64,000 bases of DNA from CAYZZU01 sp964483105. Its GTDB lineage: Bacteria; CG2-30-53-67. Under the pieces are notes generated by a model, which was not told the origin of the DNA, did not search any database, and saw only the letters and a list, made by a program, of their open reading frames with translations. The DNA lies in NCBI GenBank assembly GCA_964483105.1, contig CAYZZU010000010.1:13441-77440 (forward strand), given 5' to 3'. Shown here piece after piece: positions 54,029 through 62,246 of the stretch (its first letter is position 1; the number at the start of each line of letters is the position of its first letter). A program made the translations under genes and the position numbers.

Positions 54029-55180
54029 TTATGTCCGTTCAAACGGTTCGAAGAGTTTCTTGTATTCGTCCAGGGCGAATCGGTCGGTCATGCCGGCAAT
54101 GTAATCGGCGATGATCCGTTCCTTCCCGAAGCGTTCGAGCATCTGCTGAAATTTTTTCGGCAGCAGGGTCGGATGCGCGCGGTAGGTGTTGAACAGGGCC
54201 GTCAGTACCATTTCTCCCTTGATTCGCATCCGCTCTACCCGATAATGAGTGTAAAGATTCTGATAGAGAAAGTCCTTGAGGATCTGGTTCTCCTTCCGGG
54301 TTTCCGGACTGAAGGTGATGATCATGATATTTTTCCTCCGGAGATCATCCAGGGATCGGATCGAGTATTCCTGAAGGTTCTGAGTGGAATTTTGGACCAG
54401 GTCATGGATCAGGAACCCGATCAAATGGCTGATGGCCTGATATTTCAGCCGACTCCGGTCAATGCCGGGGTACTGGGTTTCGATTTTGTGAAAGATCCGG
54501 TCGACCATCGGAACCTTTTCACGCAACTCCTTCAGGCTGAGCATACCCGAGGTGAGACCGTCGTCGATGTCGTGATTGTTGTAGGCGATCTCATCGGCCA
54601 GATTAATGATCTGGGCCTCCAGTGTGGGAACGACCCCCGGCAGGAAATCTTTCATCTCGGAGAGACTGGGTCGGTCGTGGTACGAGGAGTGTTTGATGAT
54701 TCCCTCCCGTGTCTCAAAGGTCAGGTTCAAGCCGGAGAAATTCGGATACCGTTCCTCCAGTTCTTCCACGATCCGGAGGCTCTGGCGGTTGTGTTCGAAC
54801 CCGCCGGAATTTTTCATCAGTTCATTTAATATATGTTCTCCCGAGTGGCCGAAAGGGGGGTGACCCAGGTCGTGGGCCAGCGCGATGGCCTCGGCCAGTT
54901 CCTCGTTCAGCCCCATTGCGCGGGCTGTGCCGCGGGCGATCTGGGCGACTTCAAGAGAGTGGGTCAAACGGGTCCGGTAGTAGTCTCCTTCATGGTTGAC
55001 AAAGACCTGGGTCTTATACTCCAACCTCCGGAAGGCCGCGCAGTGAATGATCCGATCCCGGTCCCGCTGGAAATCGGTCCGGTTGTCCTTGATGATTTCA
55101 GAATAGCGCCTTCCCCTTGATTCCTTGCTTCGGGCCGCGTAAGGCGCGAGATCAGGGCGTTCCTGTTCGTAGGACGGCAT
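54029..55180 (-). CDS. dgt: dGTP triphosphohydrolase-like HD-domain protein
   Basis: Hydrolyses dGTP (or other dNTPs) to the nucleoside and triphosphate. The HD domain carries the metal motifs RLTHSLEVAQIARG and LAHDLGHPPFGHSGE, then the conserved HSSYHDRPSLSEMKDF loop and LADEIAYNNHDIDDGL. ATG 55180 (GGGAGGG 5 bp upstream) gives 383 residues, typical for the short Dgt class; a TTG at 55210 would add ten. The 163-bp gap to addB shows no clear promoter. Confidence 0.93.
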   Translation of the reverse strand: MPSYEQERPDLAPYAARSKESRGRRYSEIIKDNRTDFQRDRDRIIHCAAFRRLEYKTQVFVNHEGDYYRTRLTHSLEVAQIARGTARAMGLNEELAEAIALAHDLGHPPFGHSGEHILNELMKNSGGFEHNRQSLRIVEELEERYPNFSGLNLTFETREGIIKHSSYHDRPSLSEMKDFLPGVVPTLEAQIINLADEIAYNNHDIDDGLTSGMLSLKELREKVPMVDRIFHKIETQYPGIDRSRLKYQAISHLIGFLIHDLVQNSTQNLQEYSIRSLDDLRRKNIMIITFSPETRKENQILKDFLYQNLYTHYRVERMRIKGEMVLTALFNTYRAHPTLLPKKFQQMLERFGKERIIADYIAGMTDRFALDEYKKLFEPFERT

Positions 55181-55268
55181 GGTTCCCTCCCCGGAAGGTT
55201 GTCTGTTCAAAAGATTTTAGCACAAGAAGGCGAAGGGTGGGGAGAAAAACATACACAAGGCACAGGGG

Positions 55269-55378
55269 CGGACTTTTGTATTTTTATATTGATGTCGCCT
55301 CCTCAATGTGAGGATAGAGAGGATCATGAAGACGCTGCGCAGAAAGTGCGGGGCGCAATATAAAATTACAAAAGTCCG
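55269..55378. repeat. 110-bp element with 23-bp terminal inverted repeats
   Basis: Left end CGGACTTTTGTATTTTTATATTG (55269-55291) matches the reverse complement of 55356-55378 at 22 of 23 positions. The 64-bp middle is GC-rich and codes for nothing. It sits between the dgt start and the end of the MopE-like gene. A MITE-like insertion is the simplest reading; a paired terminator is an alternative. Confidence 0.7.
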
Positions 55379-55423
55379 GGTCTAATGGTTAGCGCACTAT
55401 CTTGGCCCCAAAGATTCTTATCA

Positions 55424-57832
55424 TCAGACGCGACGCCGTTTCAGCAGGAGGGCGAGGATCGGGAGTGAAAGCAAAAGGGGAAGATCCAGTCCGCTGTCGT
55501 CTGTTTGCCTCTCTGTCAGGGTGCATCCACCCCCTCCTCCTCCTCCTCCTGAAGAGAGGGGCGCGCTCTCGGGCGCGGGCGTGGGAGCCGGGGATGTCTG
55601 AATGTTGTTTTCGGCGGCGCTTGGTGTGGAACCGTCGCTTCCGGTTCCGGGGGGGGATGTTGTGCCCGGGCTTGGGGGTGGGGTTCCTCCTCCAGAGTTC
55701 GGCGCCAGGCAGTCTTCATCAATGAGACCGTCACAGTCATTATCGAGACCGTCTCCACAGATTTCGGTTACGGGAGGGATTTCGCCCGTACAGGCGGTAT
55801 CCCAGACGCCGTTCACGCAGGTTTGTACCCCCTTTTTGCAGATGCCCGCGTCGGTTCCACAGGGCCTTGTGGCTCCATTCACGCATGAGCACCCCTCGTC
55901 CGTCAGACCGTCACAGTCGTTGTCGATTCCGTCACAGACTTCATCCGGTACGGCGCCACACCCTCCACAGGCGTTGGCGACCCCTTCGTCGATCTGTCCG
56001 TTGCAGTTATTGTCGAGGCCGTCACAGATCTCCGGCCGGGGTTGGGGGGCCGTGCAGTTGATCCAGACGCCGGCCTGGCAGGTTTCGGTTCCCGTTCCGC
56101 AGGCGGTGGAGCAGGACTGAATCAGGTTTTCATCGATGGTTCCATCACAGTTATTGTCGATTCCGTCACAGATTTCCATCTCGACAGGTGGCGCGGTGCA
56201 GTTTACCCAGGCGCCGGCCTGGCAGGTTTCGGTTCCCGTTCCACAGGCGGTGGAGCAGGACTGCGTGAGGCCTTCGTCGATCTGCCCGTCGCAGTCGTTA
56301 TCGATTCCGTCACAGATTTCGGGGGGATAGGGATCGGGATCGCAGAGATCTCCTGTGCCGTCCCCGTTGCAGTCGAGTTGGCTCGGGTTTCCGACTTCGG
56401 GGCAGTTGTCAAAGGGGTCACAGACCCCGTCGGAGTCGATGTCCGACTCGCAGGCGGCTGAAAAGTCCCGTCCGGAGACCGGGGTTCCGCTGATGGTGAT
56501 ACTCCGGTTCGGGGGTGTAAAGAAATAACCGGTCAGGGAAGGGGTCACTGTGTAAACTCCGTCATCCAGACCGATGAAACTGTATTCTCCCGATTTGCCG
56601 GTCAGGGTGTTCATCGGTCTTGCCCCGTCCAGGCTGAGGGTCACGCCGGCCAGTCCGGTTCCGTTGTGTGTAACTGTTCCGCTGATGATGCCGCGGGCGA
56701 GACGGACGGGCCAGACCAGCCGCTGTCTGCGGTCCTTGAAACTGAAAAAACGGGATCCGTCCCGTAGACTGACCGCCCAGGCACTGGTGGTGTCCGAGGC
56801 GTAGCTGTTTCCGCTCCAGTAATTGTCGTTCTGGATGTTCCCGAAGGGGACATCCGGGGCGAAAGCGGGTGTGCTCCATTCCATATTCGGAAGGCTGCCC
56901 AGTTCCAGTACATTCGGAAGGCGCCAGTCATTATAACCGAGAAAGGTCTCGGCATTCAGCTTGGAGATGTAGTCCAGGGCCTTTTGCCAATAAACCCGTC
57001 CGTCACCGGGGGAGGAATCGTTGTCGAATCCCGGGTCGCGCGTCTTCATCAGGTTTGCGTCCCATGTCCACATCAGACCGGTCAGGTTATCGACCACGGT
57101 TCCGTCCTTTTCGTCTGTATAGCGTGGTTGTGGCCAGGAGACGCCGGCCAGTAATTCTCCGTCCTGACCGGTGCCTGTGCAGCCCACGGGGGTTCCGGTA
57201 TCATCGGTGCAGGTGATCTGACCGGTCCGCGGGATTTGCAGGACGCCTTTCGAACCGGAACGCACGGGCCATACGGCGAAGAGGTTACTCGTCTTGTCTC
57301 CGTACCAGATCTGGCCGTCGGCGAGATTCACAGTCCAGCTTCGGGCCGGGTTACCGGCATAGCAGGTAGACGTCCAGTACGGTTCCGAAAGAACCGGGGT
57401 GAAAGGATGGTAAAGCGACAGGGCGGGATCCGCACGGGAAAAATCGATCAGGCTCGCCAGTTCGTTCCGGTTCGGAAGGCGCCAGTCCGTGTATCCCAGG
57501 TAGTTCTCGGCATTCAGCTTGTGGATATAAGCCAGGGCTTTTTGAAAGGAGACCTTTCCATCACCGGGTATCCCTTCCACGTCGAATGCGCTGTCACGCG
57601 CTGCCATGAGATTTCCGTTCACCGTCCAGATCAAGCCCGTCAGGTTGTCGAATACGGCCCCGTTGCCCTGATCGGTAAACCGTGGATTGGGGAAGGCAAG
57701 CCCGGTCTGGATTTCTCCATCATCCCCCGGCGAGTAGGAACTGACCTGACCGGTTCGCGGCAAATGAACCGAAGCGAAAACAGTAAGAGGAAGCAGCAGG
57801 AAGGAGGAAACAAGGAAGACTGCTGTTTTCAT
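55424..57832 (-). CDS. Large surface protein: two Lcl (DUF1566) domains, carboxypeptidase-regulatory-like domain, MopE repeats, C-terminal sorting signal
   Basis: Secreted, probably surface-anchored; function unknown. ATG 57832 (GGAG upstream) gives 802 residues: signal peptide (about 1-21), two Lcl/DUF1566 domains (about 45-210 and 220-385), a CarboxypepD_reg-like beta domain (about 385-465), a thrombospondin-3-like segment with Cys and Asp, then five MopE-type Cys/Asp repeats (like EICDGIDNDCDGQIDEG; about 505-745), a Pro/Ser/Gly linker, and a tail of glycines, CTL, a hydrophobic helix and KRRR. That tail resembles a JDVT-CTERM type sorting signal. MopE proteins bind copper or calcium. Confidence 0.85.
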   Translation of the reverse strand: MKTAVFLVSSFLLLPLTVFASVHLPRTGQVSSYSPGDDGEIQTGLAFPNPRFTDQGNGAVFDNLTGLIWTVNGNLMAARDSAFDVEGIPGDGKVSFQKALAYIHKLNAENYLGYTDWRLPNRNELASLIDFSRADPALSLYHPFTPVLSEPYWTSTCYAGNPARSWTVNLADGQIWYGDKTSNLFAVWPVRSGSKGVLQIPRTGQITCTDDTGTPVGCTGTGQDGELLAGVSWPQPRYTDEKDGTVVDNLTGLMWTWDANLMKTRDPGFDNDSSPGDGRVYWQKALDYISKLNAETFLGYNDWRLPNVLELGSLPNMEWSTPAFAPDVPFGNIQNDNYWSGNSYASDTTSAWAVSLRDGSRFFSFKDRRQRLVWPVRLARGIISGTVTHNGTGLAGVTLSLDGARPMNTLTGKSGEYSFIGLDDGVYTVTPSLTGYFFTPPNRSITISGTPVSGRDFSAACESDIDSDGVCDPFDNCPEVGNPSQLDCNGDGTGDLCDPDPYPPEICDGIDNDCDGQIDEGLTQSCSTACGTGTETCQAGAWVNCTAPPVEMEICDGIDNNCDGTIDENLIQSCSTACGTGTETCQAGVWINCTAPQPRPEICDGLDNNCNGQIDEGVANACGGCGAVPDEVCDGIDNDCDGLTDEGCSCVNGATRPCGTDAGICKKGVQTCVNGVWDTACTGEIPPVTEICGDGLDNDCDGLIDEDCLAPNSGGGTPPPSPGTTSPPGTGSDGSTPSAAENNIQTSPAPTPAPESAPLSSGGGGGGGGCTLTERQTDDSGLDLPLLLSLPILALLLKRRRV

Positions 57833-57852
57833 GCGGGGCTCCAATTCGGTAC

Positions 57853-58458
57853 TCAGGTTTTTGGTTTTCCGTATAAACCGTTCCGGATATGGAAACGTTG
57901 TCGTTGAAAAACGTAGCGTATGATCTTCTCCCGATCCTCTTCACTGATATCGATGAAGTGCAGGGCGGTTTCATAGAGAGGGGGATCGCTCTTTTCATCC
58001 ATGGGCCTTACCCGGGCGATCCGGGCCACGGTATAGAGCACGGACGGAGGAAAGAGGGGGAGTCTGATCTCCATCCCCAGCTTTTGTCCGACTTCCAGCT
58101 TTTCATGGAGGACCATCCTGAGTCCGCCTCCACTCAGGTTGACGTCCTGGAGTTCTTCCGGGTCAATCCCCGGGAGCCGTGTTTCGACCAGGAGTTTGAG
58201 AACCAGATTGAGTTTACGGTTCATCTCATTGAGTGCCTTTGCCATGCCGGGATTCATTCCATCCGGAAGACTTGCAGGCAGGAGTGTCTCCGATTCAAGG
58301 CGAATTTCATCCAGCAGGGCCGAACAGGATTCTTCTTCCACTGCTCTCCGTTCCTTCAGACGTTTTGCCCCGGCCCCGTCATATTCCTCTTCCTTCAGGA
58401 TCTTGTATCGGACGAGCAGGCTGGCCTCAACACGGACATATTCACGGCGTTCAGACAT
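57853..58458 (-). CDS. PilZ-domain protein (putative cyclic-di-GMP receptor)
   Basis: Cyclic-di-GMP binding protein, 201 residues. ATG 58458 with AAGGAG is used. The N-terminus has R5-x3-R9 (RREYVR), the first PilZ motif, and after a helical insert (about 30-100) the second motif, NLSGGG (consensus D/N-x-S-x-x-G), followed by the beta-barrel and a closing FIDISEEDREKIIRYVFQRQ. It ends 20 bp before the MopE-like gene, so they may form an operon. A sigma-54 type promoter lies upstream. Confidence 0.85.
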   Translation of the reverse strand: MSERREYVRVEASLLVRYKILKEEEYDGAGAKRLKERRAVEEESCSALLDEIRLESETLLPASLPDGMNPGMAKALNEMNRKLNLVLKLLVETRLPGIDPEELQDVNLSGGGLRMVLHEKLEVGQKLGMEIRLPLFPPSVLYTVARIARVRPMDEKSDPPLYETALHFIDISEEDREKIIRYVFQRQRFHIRNGLYGKPKT

Positions 58459-58485
58459 TGACGGTTCTCCTTGTGGTCGAAAAGA

Positions 58486-58502
58486 TAGCAAGGATTATGC
58501 CA
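58486..58502 (-). promoter_or_regulatory. Sigma-54 (RpoN) type promoter of the PilZ gene
   Basis: On the minus strand TGGCATAATCCTTGCTA has GG and GC exactly 10 bp apart (consensus TGGCAC-N5-TTGCW). The start would fall about 18 bp before the PilZ start codon, just ahead of the AAGGAG box (58467-58472). An enhancer-binding protein and its upstream sites were not identified. Confidence 0.65.
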
Positions 58503-58635
58503 AACGGTGGATGTAGGCTATAAAATTGTAACTTATGGATTTAAAAGATATTTCAGAAGACAGAACAGAGAAGAATGTTGATCTACGAACGTAAAACCGT
58601 CTGGGAATAGGGAATGCGTCAAAGAACTGCCGGTC

Positions 58636-60192
58636 TTAAAAGAGGCCGCGGACCTCCTCCTGGATCTTTTCCCACCGGAATCCCCCTGCCCCTTCCGGGT
58701 CTCTGTAGGAATCCAGGCAGGCGAGAAAGGCCTCAACCACCTCGGGATCGAACTGGCTGCCTTTGCATCGTTTGATTTCCTCAATCGCGAATAGATGTCT
58801 TCGAGCCGTGCGGTACGGACGAGTGGAGGTGATCGCGTCGTAGGTGTCGGCTACCGAAAGGATACGGGCCAGGAGGGGGATTTCTTGGCCGGAGAGACCG
58901 TCCGGGTATCCACTGCCGTCGTAACGCTCGTGATGATGGCGTACGATCAATTGTTCCTCCTTCAGAAACTTCAGGGGTCTGACGATGTTTTCTCCAAGAA
59001 CGGGATGGGTCCGGATGATCGCGGCCTCGGCTTCCGTGAGCCGTCCGGGTTTCTGGAGTACAGTGTCCTGGATCCCGATCTTTCCGATGTCATGTATGAA
59101 GCCGGCAAACCGGAGGGTCTCCAATTCAGAGCGGGGACGGCCCATCTCCCTGGCGATCAGGATGGAAAGGTCTGTGACCCGCTGGGAATGATTCTTGGTG
59201 TAGAGGTCCTTCGCTTCCACAGCCATGATCAGAGAACGGAGCGTGTCGGTCAGGTTGTCGTAGAATCCTTCGTACAGGGCATGGTTTTCAAGGGAGAGGC
59301 TGCACTTCGCGATCATATTGTTGAGGAGCTGGAGTTCTTTCGCGGAAAAGACCCCGTCCGGATTTTCTTTGGATATGTTCAGGACTCCGAAAACTTCTCC
59401 CTTGATGATCATGGGAAGGGTCAGGAAGGGGCATCGGCTTGTGTGCGGGATGGAGACATCGGAGGCCCGTCCGGGGTTCACCATCATGGAGCGTTTTTCC
59501 TGAACGGATCTTCCCACAAGCCCCTCCCCGGCAGGGATCGGCTCCATCCTGTGTCTGGATTCCCGTAACCGTTTGGGAACGAGCATGTCATCGTCACGAT
59601 CGTAAAGAAAGAGAGAGATCTCCTTTCCCCGTGTAATAATGGAGGCCATCTCAACGATTTTATCGAAGAGCTCCTCCATGTCATCCGAGAAATTGGCCAT
59701 TTCGCTGATGGAATAGAGCAGGGAGAGTTCTTCTATCTTTTTCTGCAACTGGTTGTTCAGCTCCTCAATCCTGGATTTTTCCCGCAGTTCTTCCGTCAGG
59801 TCACGGTTCGCGACCTCCAGGTTTTTCTCCTTGATGATTCTCGTGACGACATGTTCCAGGTGGATGAGGTTGAACGGTTTGGTGATGAAATCGGTGGCTC
59901 CCTTCTTGATCGATTCAACGGCCAGGGTGATGGTGGGGTAGCCGGTCACCATGACCACGGGTGTTTCGTCTCTTTCCTTCCGGAGGGTATCCAGGAGCTC
60001 GATCCCGGTCATCTCCGGCATATTGACATCCGTGAAAATCATGGCATATTCGGTGTCCCTGAGTTTGGAGAGGGCCTCCATCCCGTTCCGACAGAGATCC
60101 ACCTGGAGACCGAGATGAAGCAGGAAGCGTTCCAGGATCGAGCGGTTTTCTTCGCTGTCGTCTACAATGAGGACCTTTTTGAACTCTGCCAT
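58636..60192 (-). CDS. Response regulator with GAF and HD-GYP domains (probable cyclic-di-GMP phosphodiesterase)
   Basis: Cytoplasmic two-component output protein, 518 residues. Order: receiver (1-120) with phospho-acceptor D55, coiled-coil linker (about 120-165), GAF domain (about 165-305), and an HD-GYP domain (about 315-490) with HSQRV, FIHDIGKIGIQD and HHHERYDGSGYP, the full set of catalytic metal and GYP residues. It should hydrolyse cyclic-di-GMP when phosphorylated. No histidine kinase is nearby. 56 bp separate it from the upstream response regulator. Confidence 0.92.
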   Translation of the reverse strand: MAEFKKVLIVDDSEENRSILERFLLHLGLQVDLCRNGMEALSKLRDTEYAMIFTDVNMPEMTGIELLDTLRKERDETPVVMVTGYPTITLAVESIKKGATDFITKPFNLIHLEHVVTRIIKEKNLEVANRDLTEELREKSRIEELNNQLQKKIEELSLLYSISEMANFSDDMEELFDKIVEMASIITRGKEISLFLYDRDDDMLVPKRLRESRHRMEPIPAGEGLVGRSVQEKRSMMVNPGRASDVSIPHTSRCPFLTLPMIIKGEVFGVLNISKENPDGVFSAKELQLLNNMIAKCSLSLENHALYEGFYDNLTDTLRSLIMAVEAKDLYTKNHSQRVTDLSILIAREMGRPRSELETLRFAGFIHDIGKIGIQDTVLQKPGRLTEAEAAIIRTHPVLGENIVRPLKFLKEEQLIVRHHHERYDGSGYPDGLSGQEIPLLARILSVADTYDAITSTRPYRTARRHLFAIEEIKRCKGSQFDPEVVEAFLACLDSYRDPEGAGGFRWEKIQEEVRGLF

Positions 60193-60248
60193 GGACTGTT
60201 GTTCTCTGACTGTAAGGACCCGTAAGGCCGGATATGCAATCTGGACGT

Positions 60249-60974
60249 TTATAGCGCCGGAGGAGTTCTCTTTTCCTGGATGCGCTTCAGATATTGTTCA
60301 AACTCCTCTTCATTAATTTCTCCTTTTTCCTTGAACTGTTTCAAGAGAGAGAGCATTTTCTGCCGGGTTGTTTCCCGTCCCGATCCCTGCGCATAACGAA
60401 CCGGGAGCGCCTTTCTGGGAATCGAAAGTCGGAGATCAAAATTTCCGAGGAAAAGGTTTTCTTCCCTTGCTTCCAACTGACGGATCCGTCCCTGCAGAAT
60501 GCGTACACGTTTTTGCAGAGCCTCAATTTCAAGCCGTCCCTGTTCAATTTTGCGGACCATTTTTTCATGCTCCCGAAGCAGCGAGATCTTCTCACAGGCG
60601 TTCCGGACCAGGATCTCCATTTCCGCCAGTTTAAAGGGTTTTGTGATGTAGTCGTAGGCGCCCTCCTCGATGGCGGCCAGTGTATTTTCCAGGGTGGCGT
60701 ATCCCGTGATGATGATCACCAGGGAAGGAAGGTGTTCCGTCTTGACAAAGCGGAGGAGTTCCAGACCATCCATGCCGGGCATGTTCAGATCCGTGAGGAT
60801 CAGATCGAAAGTATTTTTCAGAAGCAGGTCCCGTGCTTCCAGTCCGTTTCGGGCTGTCCGGATCAGTCGGTTTTCCGTGGAAAGCAGGTTGATCAGCACG
60901 TCTCTTCCGGCCTTTTCATCGTCCACAACCAGCAGGTGAATCTTTCCGTCGGCCCGATCCATTTCAGATTCCAT
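60249..60974 (-). CDS. Response regulator with C-terminal coiled coil and short helical tail
   Basis: Receiver domain (about 10-130) with D62 as likely phospho-acceptor and the K of YDYITKPF, then a long helical region (135-175), a strand segment (NLFLGNFDLRLSIPRK), and a tail MLSLLKQFKEKGEINEEEFEQYLKRI resembling a SHOCT domain. There is no DNA-binding domain, so it probably acts by protein contacts. It lies between the small sigma-28-linked gene and the HD-GYP regulator on one strand. Confidence 0.88.
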   Translation of the reverse strand: MESEMDRADGKIHLLVVDDEKAGRDVLINLLSTENRLIRTARNGLEARDLLLKNTFDLILTDLNMPGMDGLELLRFVKTEHLPSLVIIITGYATLENTLAAIEEGAYDYITKPFKLAEMEILVRNACEKISLLREHEKMVRKIEQGRLEIEALQKRVRILQGRIRQLEAREENLFLGNFDLRLSIPRKALPVRYAQGSGRETTRQKMLSLLKQFKEKGEINEEEFEQYLKRIQEKRTPPAL

Positions 60975-61038
60975 TTTCTCCGGTTTCCGCGGAGACAGAT
61001 GCTCGCCCGGATTGTTACCGATTCATTTCCTTATACTC

Positions 61039-61236
61039 CTAACGAATCTTTTTCACAATGTCGGTAACGATTTGTTTCCGGATCTGTTCCTTTCTCCCTT
61101 CCTCAGAGATCTCCACACGGTCCTCCGGAAGGTTCCGCTTGTCTCTTTCGAGCCGTTTCTCGGGGAGGGGGTCCGTGGCTGCCGGTTTCTGATAGATCTT
61201 CAGGATGTGGTGGATATGATAAGGCAGGATATTCAT
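61039..61236 (-). CDS. Small FlgM-like protein behind a sigma-28 type promoter
   Basis: A 65-residue, highly charged protein; no catalytic motif. ATG 61236 has AGAGG 5 bp upstream; GTG 61242 in frame is possible. The sequence NILPYHIHHILKIYQK, then a disordered, Lys/Glu-rich middle and DRVEISEEGRKEQIRKQ recalls the N-terminal part of FlgM anti-sigma factors (a YQK-to-VEIS arrangement), and similar short proteins occur near flagellar genes in related bacteria. The homology is weak; FlgM-like is a guess. Promoter and position make it a real gene. Confidence 0.55.
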   Translation of the reverse strand: MNILPYHIHHILKIYQKPAATDPLPEKRLERDKRNLPEDRVEISEEGRKEQIRKQIVTDIVKKIR

Positions 61237-61280
61237 GCACACCTCTACTCTCTATCATGTACGGCAATCGCTCAGATTCT

Positions 61281-61307
61281 TTATCGTCATTTTCATTCAA
61301 AACTTGA
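61281..61307 (-). promoter_or_regulatory. Sigma-28 (FliA) type promoter of the small FlgM-like gene
   Basis: Minus strand: TCAAGTTT (61307-61300), 11 bp, GACGATAA (61288-61281). Each half has one mismatch to the consensus TAAAGTTT-N11-GCCGATAA. Transcription would start near 61275, about 40 bp before ATG 61236. It is the best sigma-28 site in the window. Confidence 0.75.
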
Positions 61308-61357
61308 GTTATTTTTTCAGAAGTTCCCCTGAATTGGATGTGAGTACCCTTAAAAAA

Positions 61358-61387
61358 TTGACATATCGGCTTCCGGTCTGATACGAT
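61358..61387 (+). promoter_or_regulatory. Sigma-70 type promoter of the Maf-like gene
   Basis: Perfect TTGACA (61358-61363) and TACGAT (61382-61387), 18-bp spacing. It lies in the divergent region shared with the sigma-28 site on the other strand, 72 bp before ATG 61460. Confidence 0.6.
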
Positions 61388-61459
61388 AAATCATCTTCCC
61401 TGTGAAAAAAGGTGATCCTTCTGGGATCTGTTTTGCCGCCTGATGAGGTCTTTCTTTCA

Positions 61460-62191
61460 ATGAATTCCACCTTTCAGAACAATCTAAATGCCTTGAAACG
61501 GTTTTTCCCCCATCTGAATCCCCTCTCTGAAAGGAGGGCTCCGAAAGGTTCGCTGAAATCTTTCATTACCCCGTCCGGTTGGCCGACACTCCAGGTTCGG
61601 ACGGAGGACGGGCGCGAGATTTTTCTGCACAGTCCCAGTGACCCCGTATCCGAGGGGAAACGGATCGCCAGGGCCATTCCCTCCGATCGTACCCTGTTCC
61701 TTTTTCTGGGTTGCGGGCTTTTTTACCATGTAACCGCGGCGGTTGACCTGCTGGGTGAGGAGATCCCGCTTTTTCTGGTGGAAAGCAAACCGGACGTTTT
61801 CCGCATGGCCCTCGAAACGGTGTCTCTTGTTCCCCTTCTGGAGCGCAGGGGAACGGTTCTCTGGATCGGGGCCCACCCGGAAGAAATAGAAACGGAGCTT
61901 GTCGGGATGGTGTATCGGGAAAGGTTGGCCGGTCTTTCGGTGGTGCGGTCCCTGCCCTCCTTCGAGGCGGATCCTTCCTATTATAAAGATCTGGAAAAGC
62001 GAATCACATGTCTCAGGGATTTTGCCGATTGTATGGTGCGGGACCCGGAGCTTTCCGGGAAGATGCAGGAGGTGGAGAGGCCGCAAAGGATTTCATCCCT
62101 TCGATTGCGACGAATCATCACCGGGAATCCCGATGGTCTGAAGGAAGCGCGGTCTATCGCGCAGTTGATGGAAACCTTGGCAAAAGAGTGA
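61460..62191 (+). CDS. Protein resembling the N-terminal part of Maf/DUF115 motility-associated glycosyltransferases
   Basis: A 243-residue protein with a start like FQNNLNALKRFFPHLN, a beta-rich segment containing QVRTEDGREIFLHSPSDP, and a Rossmann-like core LFLFLGCGLFYHV and IPLFLVESKPDVFRMAL. These recall the first half of Maf proteins, which glycosylate flagellin; full Maf proteins are about 600 residues, so it is short or only a domain. GTG 61412 is an alternative start, but ATG 61460 fits better. Neighbouring GT9 and GT4 genes support a glycan role. Family assignment is tentative. Confidence 0.5.
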   Translation: MNSTFQNNLNALKRFFPHLNPLSERRAPKGSLKSFITPSGWPTLQVRTEDGREIFLHSPSDPVSEGKRIARAIPSDRTLFLFLGCGLFYHVTAAVDLLGEEIPLFLVESKPDVFRMALETVSLVPLLERRGTVLWIGAHPEEIETELVGMVYRERLAGLSVVRSLPSFEADPSYYKDLEKRITCLRDFADCMVRDPELSGKMQEVERPQRISSLRLRRIITGNPDGLKEARSIAQLMETLAKE

Positions 62192-62200
62192 AGAGAATCC

Positions 62201-62245
62201 AGACCGTTCAAACCATTTGGACGGTTGGAATCGCCGAAACGGTTC
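62201..62245 (+). repeat. Five-unit 9-bp repeat array before the GT9 gene
   Basis: Exactly five 9-bp units end one base before the start codon: AGACCGTTC, AAACCATTT, GGACGGTTG, GAATCGCCG, AAACGGTTC. Core and period match the arrays at 3223 and 13741. It occupies the space where a ribosome-binding site would be expected, and none is visible. Confidence 0.6.
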
Positions 62246-62246
62246 T

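Noticed and set aside
55379..55412. tRNA-like stretch (TCTAATGGTTAGCGCAC, then a 5-bp stem with 7-base loop)
   Set aside because: The loop lacks U33, there is no T-arm (no TTC-A motif) and no acceptor pairing, so no complete cloverleaf.
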